DNA of 50,902 nucleotides, from positions 1-50,902 of the forward strand of contig CAJURZ010000019.1 of NCBI GenBank assembly GCA_910588905.1. The letters are read 5' to 3'. The translations under genes and the position numbers were made by a program. This document shows, piece by piece, positions 41,628 to 49,421 of the stretch. Each line of letters starts with the position of its first letter. The first letter of the stretch is position 1. Source of the stretch: an uncultured Eggerthellaceae bacterium. GTDB taxonomy: Bacteria > Actinomycetota > Coriobacteriia > Coriobacteriales > Eggerthellaceae. The notes below the pieces were generated by a model. The model worked only from the letters and a program-made list of their open reading frames with translations. It was not told where the DNA came from and did not search any database.

Positions 41628-42720
41628 CCGTCGGTCGCCCGAGCGGCGTTCGGCCCCTCGGCGCACCTCTCCGCGGGCAGCCTCTGCGAAGGCGCCCATA
41701 GGCTCTGGTTCCCGGAGGGGTGCCAGCCCCTCTGTGCGCGTTCCTGCCCGCAGCTCTGCGAGTGCCACCAGGCGTTCGCGCGCTGCTCGTGCGCCTCGTC
41801 AGTCTGCTCGGCAGCCTCTGGGCCCCTCGGCGCGCCCGAATGCTCCTCAGGTCGGCTTCGCTGGCCCTCCCCCCTCTCGCACCATCGGGCAGATCCGCTC
41901 TTCTGCGAAGCGGGAACAGCGAGCATCGGCAGCTCAGCGCCTGACCGTCTCCAGCCGCGTTCCCCTCGTCATCCTGGGGGTTGCGGCAGCGGTGATCCTG
42001 GCGGCTGTCATAGCCCTTGCTGTCCTCTCCAATACAGAGGCCTTTCGCATCCAGCATCTCCAGATAGAGGGAACGGACCACCTCACTGATGAAGAGGTCT
42101 CTGCATTGGTCACCATCCCTGAAGGCACCACCCTCCTGAATGTGGATGCTGACGGCATCGAAGCCAGCCTCATCCGGGATTCCTGGATAGAAGACGTCGT
42201 CGTGAACCGCGTCTTCCCCGATACCCTCAAGATAGATGTCACGGAGCGGAAGATGGCAGCAGTGGCGGAGGTGCCCATCGGGGCCGCTCAGACCATTCAG
42301 AAGTGGGCTCTAGCCGAAGACGGCATGTGGCTCATGGCTATTCCGGAGAGGAGCTCGGAGTTGGGGAGCAAGATCTCCGAGCAGATCTATGCTGACGCAG
42401 ATCAGGTGCTCCACATCAAGGGCATCGAATATGGGGTGGATCCTAAGATCGGCTCTTACTGCACGGACGATCCCATCCTGAACGCCCTCTCCATCATCTC
42501 GGGCCTCACCACTGATTTGGCTTCCCGGGTCAAGTCGGTCACGGCCACTGATGCAGAATCCACCCTGCTCACCTTGGATAACAACGTCGAGATAGCCTTC
42601 GGTACGGCGGATAACATCCGCGAGAAGGAGCGCATCTGCAATCAGATCATGGAGGAGAAGCCCAAGGTGGTCTACATCAACGTGCGCACTCCGGATAGGC
42701 CCACGTGGCGCTCTGCCTGA
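41584..42720 (+). CDS. ftsQ: cell division protein FtsQ/DivIB
   Basis: A 378-residue single-pass division protein. The cytoplasmic N-terminus of about 120 residues is extremely rich in Arg, Ser, Ala and Pro; then a TM helix (VPLVILGVAAAVILAAVIALAVL), the POTRA domain (FRIQHLQIEGTDHLTDEEVSALVTIPEGTTLLNVDADGIEASL), and the FtsQ domain (WIEDVVVNRVFPDTLKIDVTERK). ATG 41584 lies inside the murB end; TTG 41572 is a possible alternative. It links FtsL/FtsB-type proteins with the divisome. Confidence 0.92.
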   Translation: MASRSSRKSGSSASSRRSPERRSAPRRTSPRAASAKAPIGSGSRRGASPSVRVPARSSASATRRSRAARAPRQSARQPLGPSARPNAPQVGFAGPPPSRTIGQIRSSAKREQRASAAQRLTVSSRVPLVILGVAAAVILAAVIALAVLSNTEAFRIQHLQIEGTDHLTDEEVSALVTIPEGTTLLNVDADGIEASLIRDSWIEDVVVNRVFPDTLKIDVTERKMAAVAEVPIGAAQTIQKWALAEDGMWLMAIPERSSELGSKISEQIYADADQVLHIKGIEYGVDPKIGSYCTDDPILNALSIISGLTTDLASRVKSVTATDAESTLLTLDNNVEIAFGTADNIREKERICNQIMEEKPKVVYINVRTPDRPTWRSA

Positions 42721-42732
42721 CCGTGCGGGCAC

Positions 42733-42763
42733 CGAAGGGCATCATCGGCTCTCAAGCCCTTCG
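42733..42763. promoter_or_regulatory. hairpin between ftsQ and ftsZ
   Basis: CGAAGGGC (42733-42740) and GCCCTTCG (42756-42763), a perfect 8-bp stem with a 15-nt loop beginning 12 nt after ftsQ. There is no T tract, so it may be an RNA-processing or partial termination site that separates ftsZ expression from the upstream genes. Confidence 0.45.
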
Positions 42764-42769
42764 CCCACC

Positions 42770-42783
42770 CGTTCGGCCGAACG
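42770..42783. promoter_or_regulatory. palindrome upstream of the ftsZ promoter
   Basis: CGTTCGGCCGAACG is a perfect 14-bp palindrome whose end lies 20 nt before the ftsZ -35. It looks like a site for a dimeric regulator; the protein is unknown. Confidence 0.5.
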
Positions 42784-42803
42784 TGGAAACATCGTGCCCG
42801 TCC

Positions 42804-42831
42804 TTGCATCCCGCCCTGCTTAATGTACAAT
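42804..42831 (+). promoter_or_regulatory. ftsZ promoter
   Basis: TTGCAT (42804-42809), 16 nt, TACAAT (42826-42831), about 87 nt before the ftsZ start. The 198-nt gap and this good match indicate that ftsZ has its own promoter in addition to read-through. Confidence 0.65.
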
Positions 42832-42918
42832 TATGATACATATGCGCAGATGCGTTTCATCTGGTCTGCGCCCTGACCGAAACGAACGAGAAACGCAGCA
42901 GCACTGGAGGACAAGATA

Positions 42919-44055
42919 ATGCCTAACTTCTCAGGAGATCATCTGGCCGTCATCAAGGTTGTCGGCGTCGGCGGTGCCGGAACCAACGCGGTCAACCGCA
43001 TGGTGGAAACGGGCGTGCGCGGTGTGGAATTCATCGCGGTCAACACTGACCATCAAGCGCTGCTCCTCTCTGATGCAGACAAGACCATCCACATCGGCGA
43101 AGAGCTCACCAAGGGGCTCGGCGCTGGTGCCAATCCGGAAGTGGGTTGCCAGGCAGCTGAGGAGAGCCGCGCAGAGATCCGCGAAGCCCTGGCTGAGGCA
43201 GATATGGTCTTCGTCACCGCCGGAGAAGGCGGCGGCACGGGTACGGGGGCGGCTCCCATCGTGGCAGAGATAGCCCGTGAGGAGATAGGTGCCCTCACCG
43301 TGGGCATCGTCACCAAGCCCTTCGGCTTCGAAGGTCGCGTCCGCTGCAACCAGGCAGAGCAGGGCGTTGAGCTGCTCTCGGGCAAGGTGGACACCCTCAT
43401 TGTCATCCCGAATGACCGTCTCCTTGAGATCGTAGACAAGAAGACTTCCATGATGGACGCCTTCCGCATCGCTGACGACACGCTGCGCCAGGGCATCCAA
43501 GGCGTGACGGACCTCATCACCGTTCCCGGCCTCATCAATCTTGACTTCGCTGACATCCGCACCGTCATGAAGGATGCCGGCACCGCCATGATGGGCATCG
43601 GCTTGGCGTCCGGTGAGAACCGCGCCCTTGAGGCGGCACAGCAGGCCACCAACTCCAACCTGCTCGAGGCCTCCATCCAGGGGGCGTCCCGGGTGCTCTT
43701 CTCCATCGCAGGCGGTCCTGACCTCACCCTGACCGAAGTCTCTGATGCTGCGCGCACCATAGAGCTCTGCGCTGATGAGAACGCCAATATCATCTATGGT
43801 CAGATCATCGATGAGAATATGAAGGATGCCGTGCGCATCACGGTCATCGCCACCGGGTTCAATGGCACACCGGCCCAGCAATCCATGACCTTCGGCAGCC
43901 GCATCCCCCAGCCTGAGTCCGTCATGGCTTCTGAGCAAACCTACAGTGCGGTCAGCTCCTCGCAGATGCAGGCAGCTCCCACAACGTTCTCCGTCCAGTC
44001 CAATGCAGGCTATGCTGATGAGGACTACATCCCTGATTTCCTGAAGCGCCAGTAA
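42919..44055 (+). CDS. ftsZ: cell division GTPase FtsZ
   Basis: A 378-residue tubulin-like GTPase forming the Z ring. It has VVGVGGAGTNAVNRM, the GTP signature GGGTGTG at 104-110, the T7 loop NLDFADIRTVM and a C-terminal conserved peptide DYIPDFLKR that binds SepF (and FtsA where present). The linker between core and tail is short, about 50 residues. RBS GGAGG lies 9 nt before the ATG. ftsA is missing next to it, as in other actinobacteria, and sepF is three genes downstream. Confidence 0.99.
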   Translation: MPNFSGDHLAVIKVVGVGGAGTNAVNRMVETGVRGVEFIAVNTDHQALLLSDADKTIHIGEELTKGLGAGANPEVGCQAAEESRAEIREALAEADMVFVTAGEGGGTGTGAAPIVAEIAREEIGALTVGIVTKPFGFEGRVRCNQAEQGVELLSGKVDTLIVIPNDRLLEIVDKKTSMMDAFRIADDTLRQGIQGVTDLITVPGLINLDFADIRTVMKDAGTAMMGIGLASGENRALEAAQQATNSNLLEASIQGASRVLFSIAGGPDLTLTEVSDAARTIELCADENANIIYGQIIDENMKDAVRITVIATGFNGTPAQQSMTFGSRIPQPESVMASEQTYSAVSSSQMQAAPTTFSVQSNAGYADEDYIPDFLKRQ

Positions 44056-44082
44056 GAGCCTGCTGGTCTCGAAAGGGCTTCC

Positions 44083-44949
44083 ATGGGTTTGGATCTTCCG
44101 CGCCTGAGCGTCCATGAGGACAGCTCAGGCGTTCGCTTTCTTACGGATAATGCGCTCGCTGCTGCCTGTGGGGTGACCATCGGCTTCACGGAGCGCGGAG
44201 GAGGCTTGAGCGGCGCGCCCTATGGGTCCCTCAACCTGGGTCGGTTCGCCGGAGAGGGCGAAGCGGCTGCCCGGGCGAACATCGCTCACCTCATGGATGC
44301 AGTGGGGGCTGCGGGCATGGTCCTCATCAACCCGAAGCAAGTCCATGGGACGGATATCGTCTGCTCCTCCGACGAATGCCAAGGGGAGGGCCTCTCTCTT
44401 CTTGATTCGCCTGCGGAGGCATCCGAAGACGATCTGCTCCTCGCTCCTGAGGCTGACGGGGTCCTCGTGGGCGCGCCTGATGTGTTCGCGCTGCTCTGCT
44501 TCGCTGATTGCGTCCCGCTCATCCTAGTGGCGCCTTCCGGGGTCTTCGCCGTGGCTCATTCCGGCTGGCGCGGCACCCAGGGGCATATCGCCGTCCGCGC
44601 GCTCACGGCCTTGGCCCAGGAAGAGGCTTTGCGGGAAAGCATCTCTATCCAAGAAGCGCTTGCAGCGTGCAATGTCTATATCGGCCCGTACATCCACAAG
44701 GAATGCTTCCAGGTGGGTTCGGATGTCTACCAGCTCTTCGCTGATACCTTTGGTTCCGGTGTGCTTTGGGGCAGCGATCATGTGGATCTGGGTGCCGCCA
44801 TCCGCCAGGACCTTCTGAGCGCAGGGGCGGACGAAGCGCGCATCGTCGATGCTGATCTGTGCACGGTCTGCTGTGCCGATTGGTTCTATTCCTATCGGGC
44901 GGAGGACGGCGTCTGCGGGCGTCATGGTGCCTTCGCGTTCAGGAAGTGA
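44083..44949 (+). CDS. pgeF: peptidoglycan editing factor PgeF (YfiH)
   Basis: A 288-residue protein of the YfiH / 'laccase domain' family; in E. coli it removes L-Ser wrongly built into the peptidoglycan precursor in place of L-Ala. Metal ligands visible: His in KQVHGTDIV, Cys in FADCVPLIL and His in VAHSGWRGT; also a C-terminal CTVCCADWFYSYRAEDGVCGRH block. It begins 28 nt after ftsZ and yggS follows after 5 nt, the standard order in Gram-positives. Confidence 0.93.
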   Translation: MGLDLPRLSVHEDSSGVRFLTDNALAAACGVTIGFTERGGGLSGAPYGSLNLGRFAGEGEAAARANIAHLMDAVGAAGMVLINPKQVHGTDIVCSSDECQGEGLSLLDSPAEASEDDLLLAPEADGVLVGAPDVFALLCFADCVPLILVAPSGVFAVAHSGWRGTQGHIAVRALTALAQEEALRESISIQEALAACNVYIGPYIHKECFQVGSDVYQLFADTFGSGVLWGSDHVDLGAAIRQDLLSAGADEARIVDADLCTVCCADWFYSYRAEDGVCGRHGAFAFRK

Positions 44950-44954
44950 GTGCT

Positions 44955-45644
44955 ATGGGTATCCAGGAACGCTATCGAAGGGAACGGGCGCAGGTGGATG
45001 AAGCCTGTCTGGCCGCGGGCAGGAGCCCTGAGGAGGTGCTGTTGCTGGCGGTATCCAAGACAGTGGATGTCTCGGGGGCTCAGGAGGCCTTCGCGGCCGG
45101 TGCGCGGGCCTTCGGGGAGAATCGCCCGGATGAGCTTTTGCGCAAGGCCTCAGCCCTTCCGCAAGCCCAGTGGCATTTCATCGGGAACATCCAGTCTCGG
45201 CGCATCCCCGACATCGTCGCTCATGCGAATCTCATCCATTCGCTCTACCAGGTCAAGCATGCGCGCAAGATGGACGAGGCTGCAGATCGGCTGGGCAAGG
45301 TGCAGGAAGTCCTCCTTGAGGTGAACGTCTCCGGAGAGGCTTCCAAGAGCGGTGTGGCTCCTCAGGATGCTGCTGGTTTGATGGAGGAAGTGGCGGCGTT
45401 GCCCCATCTGTCCCTCCGCGGGCTCATGACCATGGCCCCTCAGGGGGATAGAGCCTATGCTCGCCAGTGCTTCCAAGAGCTGGCGGCCTTGGCAGATCAG
45501 CTACGGGCGCAGCTGCCCTCATCTGATGCCCAGGCCTTCGATCAGATCTCTGCGGGGATGAGCGAAGACTGGGAAGAGGCCATTGCCGCGGGAAGCACCA
45601 TCGTGCGCCTCGGCCGGGCGATATTCAGCGAAGAGTTCGAATAA
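44955..45644 (+). CDS. yggS: YggS family PLP-binding protein (PLPBP)
   Basis: A 229-residue single-domain PLP-homeostasis protein with the alanine-racemase N-terminal barrel fold. The PLP lysine is Lys35 in LLAVSKTVDV; FGENRPDEL, WHFIGNIQSRR, LLEVNVSGEASKSGV, LRGLMTM and GMSEDWEEAI...STIVRLGRAIF are all typical. The ATG at 44955 matches the family start. The frame open further upstream overlaps pgeF and is not used. Confidence 0.96.
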   Translation: MGIQERYRRERAQVDEACLAAGRSPEEVLLLAVSKTVDVSGAQEAFAAGARAFGENRPDELLRKASALPQAQWHFIGNIQSRRIPDIVAHANLIHSLYQVKHARKMDEAADRLGKVQEVLLEVNVSGEASKSGVAPQDAAGLMEEVAALPHLSLRGLMTMAPQGDRAYARQCFQELAALADQLRAQLPSSDAQAFDQISAGMSEDWEEAIAAGSTIVRLGRAIFSEEFE

Positions 45645-45750
45645 GCTAGCGCATTTCGCCTGCAAATGAGGTTTAATGGACACACAACGACAATCCCTGC
45701 GAACAGGCGAAGCCGCTAGGCTGTGACGGATCCAGATCAGGAGAGGCAAT

Positions 45751-46488
45751 ATGGCAGATGCCAAGAGCATGTTCGGCTCTCTGAAAGAGAAGCTCGGGCA
45801 GTTGGGAACCGAACCGCGGAACCATTCCACATCCTATGAGGATGAGTACGACGAATACGAAGAGTATGACGAATACGATGATCTAGAGGAAGAGGATCCC
45901 GGCTACAGCACGCGCTCCGTACGCGGATCCCGTTCTTCCTTCGACAGCATCGGTCTTCCGAACCTGGTCTCTCGCTCAGATGCCGAAGAGAGCACGCGGA
46001 ACCGTTCCATCTCCCTCACCGGGAGCTCCCGGGGCACCCGTACCATGGTCGATTCCTCGCTTCCGCCATCCATGACCCCTGAAGGCACTGCTGCTGAATC
46101 TGCAGCGCGCAACCGCCGCAGCGAGGGACTGGATTCCCTCTTCTCCTCTACGGCATCCACACCGCGTACCAATGCCTCCTCGATGTTCGGAAGCTCGGCC
46201 GGCTCTTCTGGCGTGACGGGTCGTCGCACGCTACAAGTCATCCGTCCTGCCACCTATGAGGATGCTGAAGGCGTCACTCGCGCCCTCAAGGCGGGCGATG
46301 TGGCCGTGCTCGTGCTCAAGGGCGTGCCGGAGGGCCTCATGCATCGCATGCTCGATTTCTCCTTCGGGGCAGCCAGTGCCTTGGATGCTTCGGTGGAATG
46401 CATAGCAGACAAGACCTTCGTTCTGAACCGCGGAGAGGCGCTCTCAGACGCCGAGCGCTTGAACCTCTCTGCTCAGGGCATCCTGTAG
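45751..46488 (+). CDS. sepF: cell division protein SepF
   Basis: A 245-residue SepF, which anchors FtsZ to the membrane and replaces FtsA in actinobacteria. An N-terminal amphipathic helix-like start (MADAKSMFGSLKEKLGQL) is followed by a strongly acidic Asp/Glu/Tyr stretch (about 30-50), a Ser/Arg-rich linker, and the C-terminal SepF core (LQVIRPATYEDAEGVTRALKAGDVAVLVL...LDFSFGAASALDASVECIADKTFVL). It is longer than the 150-200 residues usual elsewhere because of the linker. proC overlaps its stop. Confidence 0.95.
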   Translation: MADAKSMFGSLKEKLGQLGTEPRNHSTSYEDEYDEYEEYDEYDDLEEEDPGYSTRSVRGSRSSFDSIGLPNLVSRSDAEESTRNRSISLTGSSRGTRTMVDSSLPPSMTPEGTAAESAARNRRSEGLDSLFSSTASTPRTNASSMFGSSAGSSGVTGRRTLQVIRPATYEDAEGVTRALKAGDVAVLVLKGVPEGLMHRMLDFSFGAASALDASVECIADKTFVLNRGEALSDAERLNLSAQGIL

Positions 46489-47336
46489 TGGTGCATCCTT
46501 TAGAGAGCGGTCGCATCGCCTTCATCGGATGCGGCAAGATGGGAGAGGCCTTGCTTGCAGGCTGGCTCTCCTCAGCTGATCCTCTTGCGCAGCAGCTGGC
46601 AGACCGTGGTTTCATGGCTGTGGTGCCCACTGCGTCCCACGCCAGGTGCTTGGAAGACCGCTACAGCATCACGGTCATTCCCGCGGCTTCGCAGCTTCCG
46701 CCTGATGTGTCTCTGGTCATCCTGGCGGTCAAACCTCAGGTGCTCCCTTCGGTGTTGGAAGAGCTGGCCTCATCCCCGGCTTTCACGGAAGGATGCCCCC
46801 TGGTCATCTCCATCGCGGCAGGCATCAGCACTGCCTCTCTCGAGGAGGCGCTGCCTCGCGCGGTGCCTGTCATCCGCGCTATGCCCAACATGCCGCTTCA
46901 GGTGGGAGAGGGGGCTTCTGTGGTGGCGAAGGGCACCCAGGCCACGGATGCACAACTCGCCTTCGCGAACCAGCTCTTCGCCCTGCTCGGCTTTTCCCAG
47001 GTGGTCCAAGAAGACCAGATAGATGCCGTTTGTGCTCTTTCTGGCAGCGGGCCAGCCTATTTCGCCTATCTGGCCGAATGCCTGGTGCAGGCAGGTCAAG
47101 AAGCTGGACTGTCCCCGCAGCTGGCCTGTGCCCTTGCTCGCCAGACCCTTGCCGGTACCGGAGCGTGTCTGACTGACCCGAGCCTTTCTCTGGAAGGACT
47201 GCGTGTTTCGGTTTCATCTCCTGGAGGTACCACCCTGGCAGCCCTCGCCGCCTTCGAGCAGGCCGGGTTCGCCTCTGTTGTTGCCTCCGGGGTCAATGCT
47301 GCCATCCGACGTGCTAAGGAGCTTTCCCAATGCTGA
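46488..47336 (+). CDS. proC: pyrroline-5-carboxylate reductase ProC
   Basis: A 282-residue NAD(P)H-dependent enzyme for the last step of proline synthesis. N-terminal Rossmann start RIAFIGCGKMGEALLAGW, middle ILAVKPQVLPSVLEEL and IRAMPNMPLQVGEGASVVA, and the C-terminal signature LSGSGPAYFAYLAECLVQAGQEAGL...VSSPGGTTLAALAAFEQAGF. Start GTG 46488 or GTG 46491. It sits inside the division cluster between sepF and yggT, an arrangement common in Gram-positives. Confidence 0.95.
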   Translation: MVHPLESGRIAFIGCGKMGEALLAGWLSSADPLAQQLADRGFMAVVPTASHARCLEDRYSITVIPAASQLPPDVSLVILAVKPQVLPSVLEELASSPAFTEGCPLVISIAAGISTASLEEALPRAVPVIRAMPNMPLQVGEGASVVAKGTQATDAQLAFANQLFALLGFSQVVQEDQIDAVCALSGSGPAYFAYLAECLVQAGQEAGLSPQLACALARQTLAGTGACLTDPSLSLEGLRVSVSSPGGTTLAALAAFEQAGFASVVASGVNAAIRRAKELSQC

Positions 47337-47584
47337 CCCGTTTGATCGTAGAGCTGGTGGATATCTACACCCTTGCCATCTTCGTGTACGTCTTGCTCTC
47401 ATGGATCCCCGTCAAGCAGGGGGTCATCGAGACCATCAATGATTTTCTGGCGAAGATCTGCGACCCGTATCTGAATCTCTTCAAGAGATTCATCCCGCCA
47501 ATTGGAGGAATGGTGGACATATCGCCCATCATCGCCATTATTGCTCTACAATTGGTCGTGCGTCTGCTATATATCATCTTTTAG
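47330..47584 (+). CDS. yggT: YggT family membrane protein
   Basis: An 84-residue protein with two hydrophobic segments (LIVELVDIYTLAIFVYVLLSWIPV and ISPIIAIIALQLVVRLLYIIF) flanking the family block DPYLNLFKRFIPPIGGMVDISP. The function is not settled; members are linked to division and osmotic tolerance. It overlaps proC by 7 nt. Confidence 0.93.
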   Translation: MLTRLIVELVDIYTLAIFVYVLLSWIPVKQGVIETINDFLAKICDPYLNLFKRFIPPIGGMVDISPIIAIIALQLVVRLLYIIF

Positions 47585-47635
47585 GGTTTAAGGCGCAAAG
47601 GCGCTTGAGTTATAGGCAGCTGAAGGGACAAGCAC

Positions 47636-48427
47636 ATGGCTATTACCGCAGAGGACATCCACAATCAAAGCTTTGCCATTGACCGCAAAGGCTATGACGT
47701 TGACGAAGTCGACGTGTTCCTTGAGCATGTCGCCGATGAGATCGACTACCTGAATGATCGCATCGCTCAGCTTGAAGAAGAGCTGGAAGAGGCTCGCAAC
47801 GCTGAACCTGAGACCATCATCGTGGAAGAGACCATCGAACCTGATGGCATCACGGGCGAGATAGCAACCGGTCCCGGATCTGAGCTCCTTGCTGAGCGGG
47901 AGGCTCGCATCGCTGACCTGGAGGCCCAGCTAGCTGAGAAGAGCGCGAACGACAGCGCCATTTCCCAGGCTCTCATCATCGCCCAGCGCTCCGCTGATGA
48001 GATCATCGTCAAGGCGAATGCTCAGGCTTCTGAGACTATGCAGGATGCCCGCGAAGAGGCTGACCGCATCATCAACCGTGCGAACTCTGACCGCCAAGAC
48101 GTTCTGGATGCCATCCGTAAGTTGGAGGATGACCGCGAAGACACTCGCGAGGAATATGCTGATCTGCTCCGCGACTTCATCGATGATGCGACGCGCAAGC
48201 TGAACGATCTAGGCTATGACGATGACATCGACAACATCCCGGGCATCGGTCGTGACGCGGGTGAGATAGATGTTATCTATGAAGAGGACGTGGCTCCTGA
48301 GTTCAACGCTCAAGCTACGGCTACGGGTGCCGCTGTGGTGGAAACGGCTGCTCCCGTTGCCAGCGTCTTCGAGAAGGATCTCTCCGGTTTCGGTGATGTC
48401 GAAGACGACTTCGAGGACGTAGACTAA
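47636..48427 (+). CDS. divIVA: DivIVA domain protein
   Basis: A 263-residue polar/septal scaffold of the DivIVA/Wag31 family. The N-terminal membrane-binding domain is MAITAEDIHNQSFAIDRKGYDVDEVDVFLEHVADEI; coiled coils follow at about 36-60 and 90-180, then an acidic tail with a hydrophobic end (FEKDLSGFGDVEDDFEDVD). In actinobacteria such proteins direct polar growth. RBS GAAGGGA is 9 nt upstream. It is the last gene of the cluster. Confidence 0.95.
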   Translation: MAITAEDIHNQSFAIDRKGYDVDEVDVFLEHVADEIDYLNDRIAQLEEELEEARNAEPETIIVEETIEPDGITGEIATGPGSELLAEREARIADLEAQLAEKSANDSAISQALIIAQRSADEIIVKANAQASETMQDAREEADRIINRANSDRQDVLDAIRKLEDDREDTREEYADLLRDFIDDATRKLNDLGYDDDIDNIPGIGRDAGEIDVIYEEDVAPEFNAQATATGAAVVETAAPVASVFEKDLSGFGDVEDDFEDVD

Positions 48428-48460
48428 CTTCTCTCTCAGGTTCGTCCCTACGAAGAAAAG

Positions 48461-48563
48461 GTCGCATTACTCTCGTAGGGGCCGACCTCGGTCGGCCCAA
48501 CGCAATAACCCGGAGAACGTAGCATCACCCGTAGGGGTCGAGCGCGTTCGACCCCAATGCGAC
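48461..48563. repeat. paired REP-like hairpins flanked by an 8-bp inverted repeat
   Basis: Two copies of the repeat seen at 16707 lie in tandem: 48474-48503 (GGGCCGACC-TC-GGTCGGCCC) and 48530-48562 (GGGGTCGA-GCGCGT-TCGACCCC), each preceded by CGTAGGGG or CCGTAGGGG. GTCGCATT (48461-48468) and AATGCGAC (48556-48563) bracket the pair as an inverted repeat. The unit lies 33 nt after divIVA and 57 nt before the NAT gene end and could also end both transcripts. Confidence 0.75.
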
Positions 48564-48620
48564 ACCTGAGGATGTCAGACGGGCCGGTTCACGCTTCGCT
48601 CTGACTGACGGGTGCTTGGG

Positions 48621-49421
48621 TTACGAACAACGGATCCCGAAATGCTCCCACAGCGCCTGCTCTTGGGCAGGCGCATCTGCGTATTCCATCATGCGCTTCG
48701 CGCCCTGTTCTCGGATCGTCAGCGTGCCGTCTTTGTACGCCTTGTGACCGGTTGGGGTGCGCAGGTTGATCACTTCATGGTCGTGGAAGAGCGTCCCTGG
48801 TTGTGCACAAAAGAGGCTGAGCGCTGCGAAGTCGATATCCTCCACGGGGGCCGTGCAGAGTTCCAGCTCTGTTTGGCGTCGTGTGGGCAGTCCGTCATCG
48901 TGCAGATCGATGTGGCCTTTGGTGATCCTATCGATCTTCCATCAGCTTTCATCCACCTGTTTCGCGATGTAGGATTCGTCTTGGATGTCTTGTACGAGCC
49001 CCTCTTCCAGCTTCAATGCTCCGGCAGGCATCGGGCCGCCGAATCCCACATCCACTGAATAGAGGCCATCTTCGAGCTGCACTACCATTCCGCGATGGTT
49101 GATGGGCATTCGCCCCTCGCGTCCGCGAACTGCCCGCCCATATACGGGTCGTGCGTCGTAGCCGAGAAAGGTCAGCAGTGCTTCGAAGAGCTTGTTCAGC
49201 TCGAAGCAATAGCCGCCCTTGCCTTGGGTGATCACCTTCTCGAAGATGGCCTCTAGTTCAAGATCCGGTTCCCGCTGGTTTCGGTGGATATCCAGAGTAC
49301 TGAAGGGGATATGGGTCTGATGCTCGTAGATGAGCGCGTCCAAGCTCTCCCTTGTGGGTGCTGGAATCGAGTCATATCCCAGCTTCGTCAGATACGCGCG
49401 TGTCTGAGTCTCGTTCAGCAT
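48621..49421 (-). pseudogene. arylamine N-acetyltransferase interrupted by an in-frame TGA
   Basis: The frame reads as a 267-codon NAT (acetyl-CoA-dependent acetylation of aromatic amines). The catalytic triad Cys72 (KGGYCFELN), His109 (INHRGM) and Asp124 (VDVGFGGP) is intact. At codon 160 (48942-48944) a TGA follows VDES; the same frame continues with normal NAT sequence (WKIDRITKGHIDLHDD, RRQTELELCTAPVEDIDF, CAQPGTLFHDHEVINLRT) to TAA at 48621. Relatives seem to have a Trp pair here, so TGG to TGA is likely. The 159-residue product keeps the triad but loses the third domain that closes the acetyl-CoA site. Confidence 0.85.

Noticed and set aside
42931..44115. 394-residue minus-strand open frame
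   Set aside because: Antisense to ftsZ; no start signal and no domain features.
24112..48944. Reassignment of UGA to tryptophan across the genome
   Set aside because: Many intact genes here end in TGA at the family's normal C-terminus, so UGA is a working stop; only local read-through or mutation remains possible.
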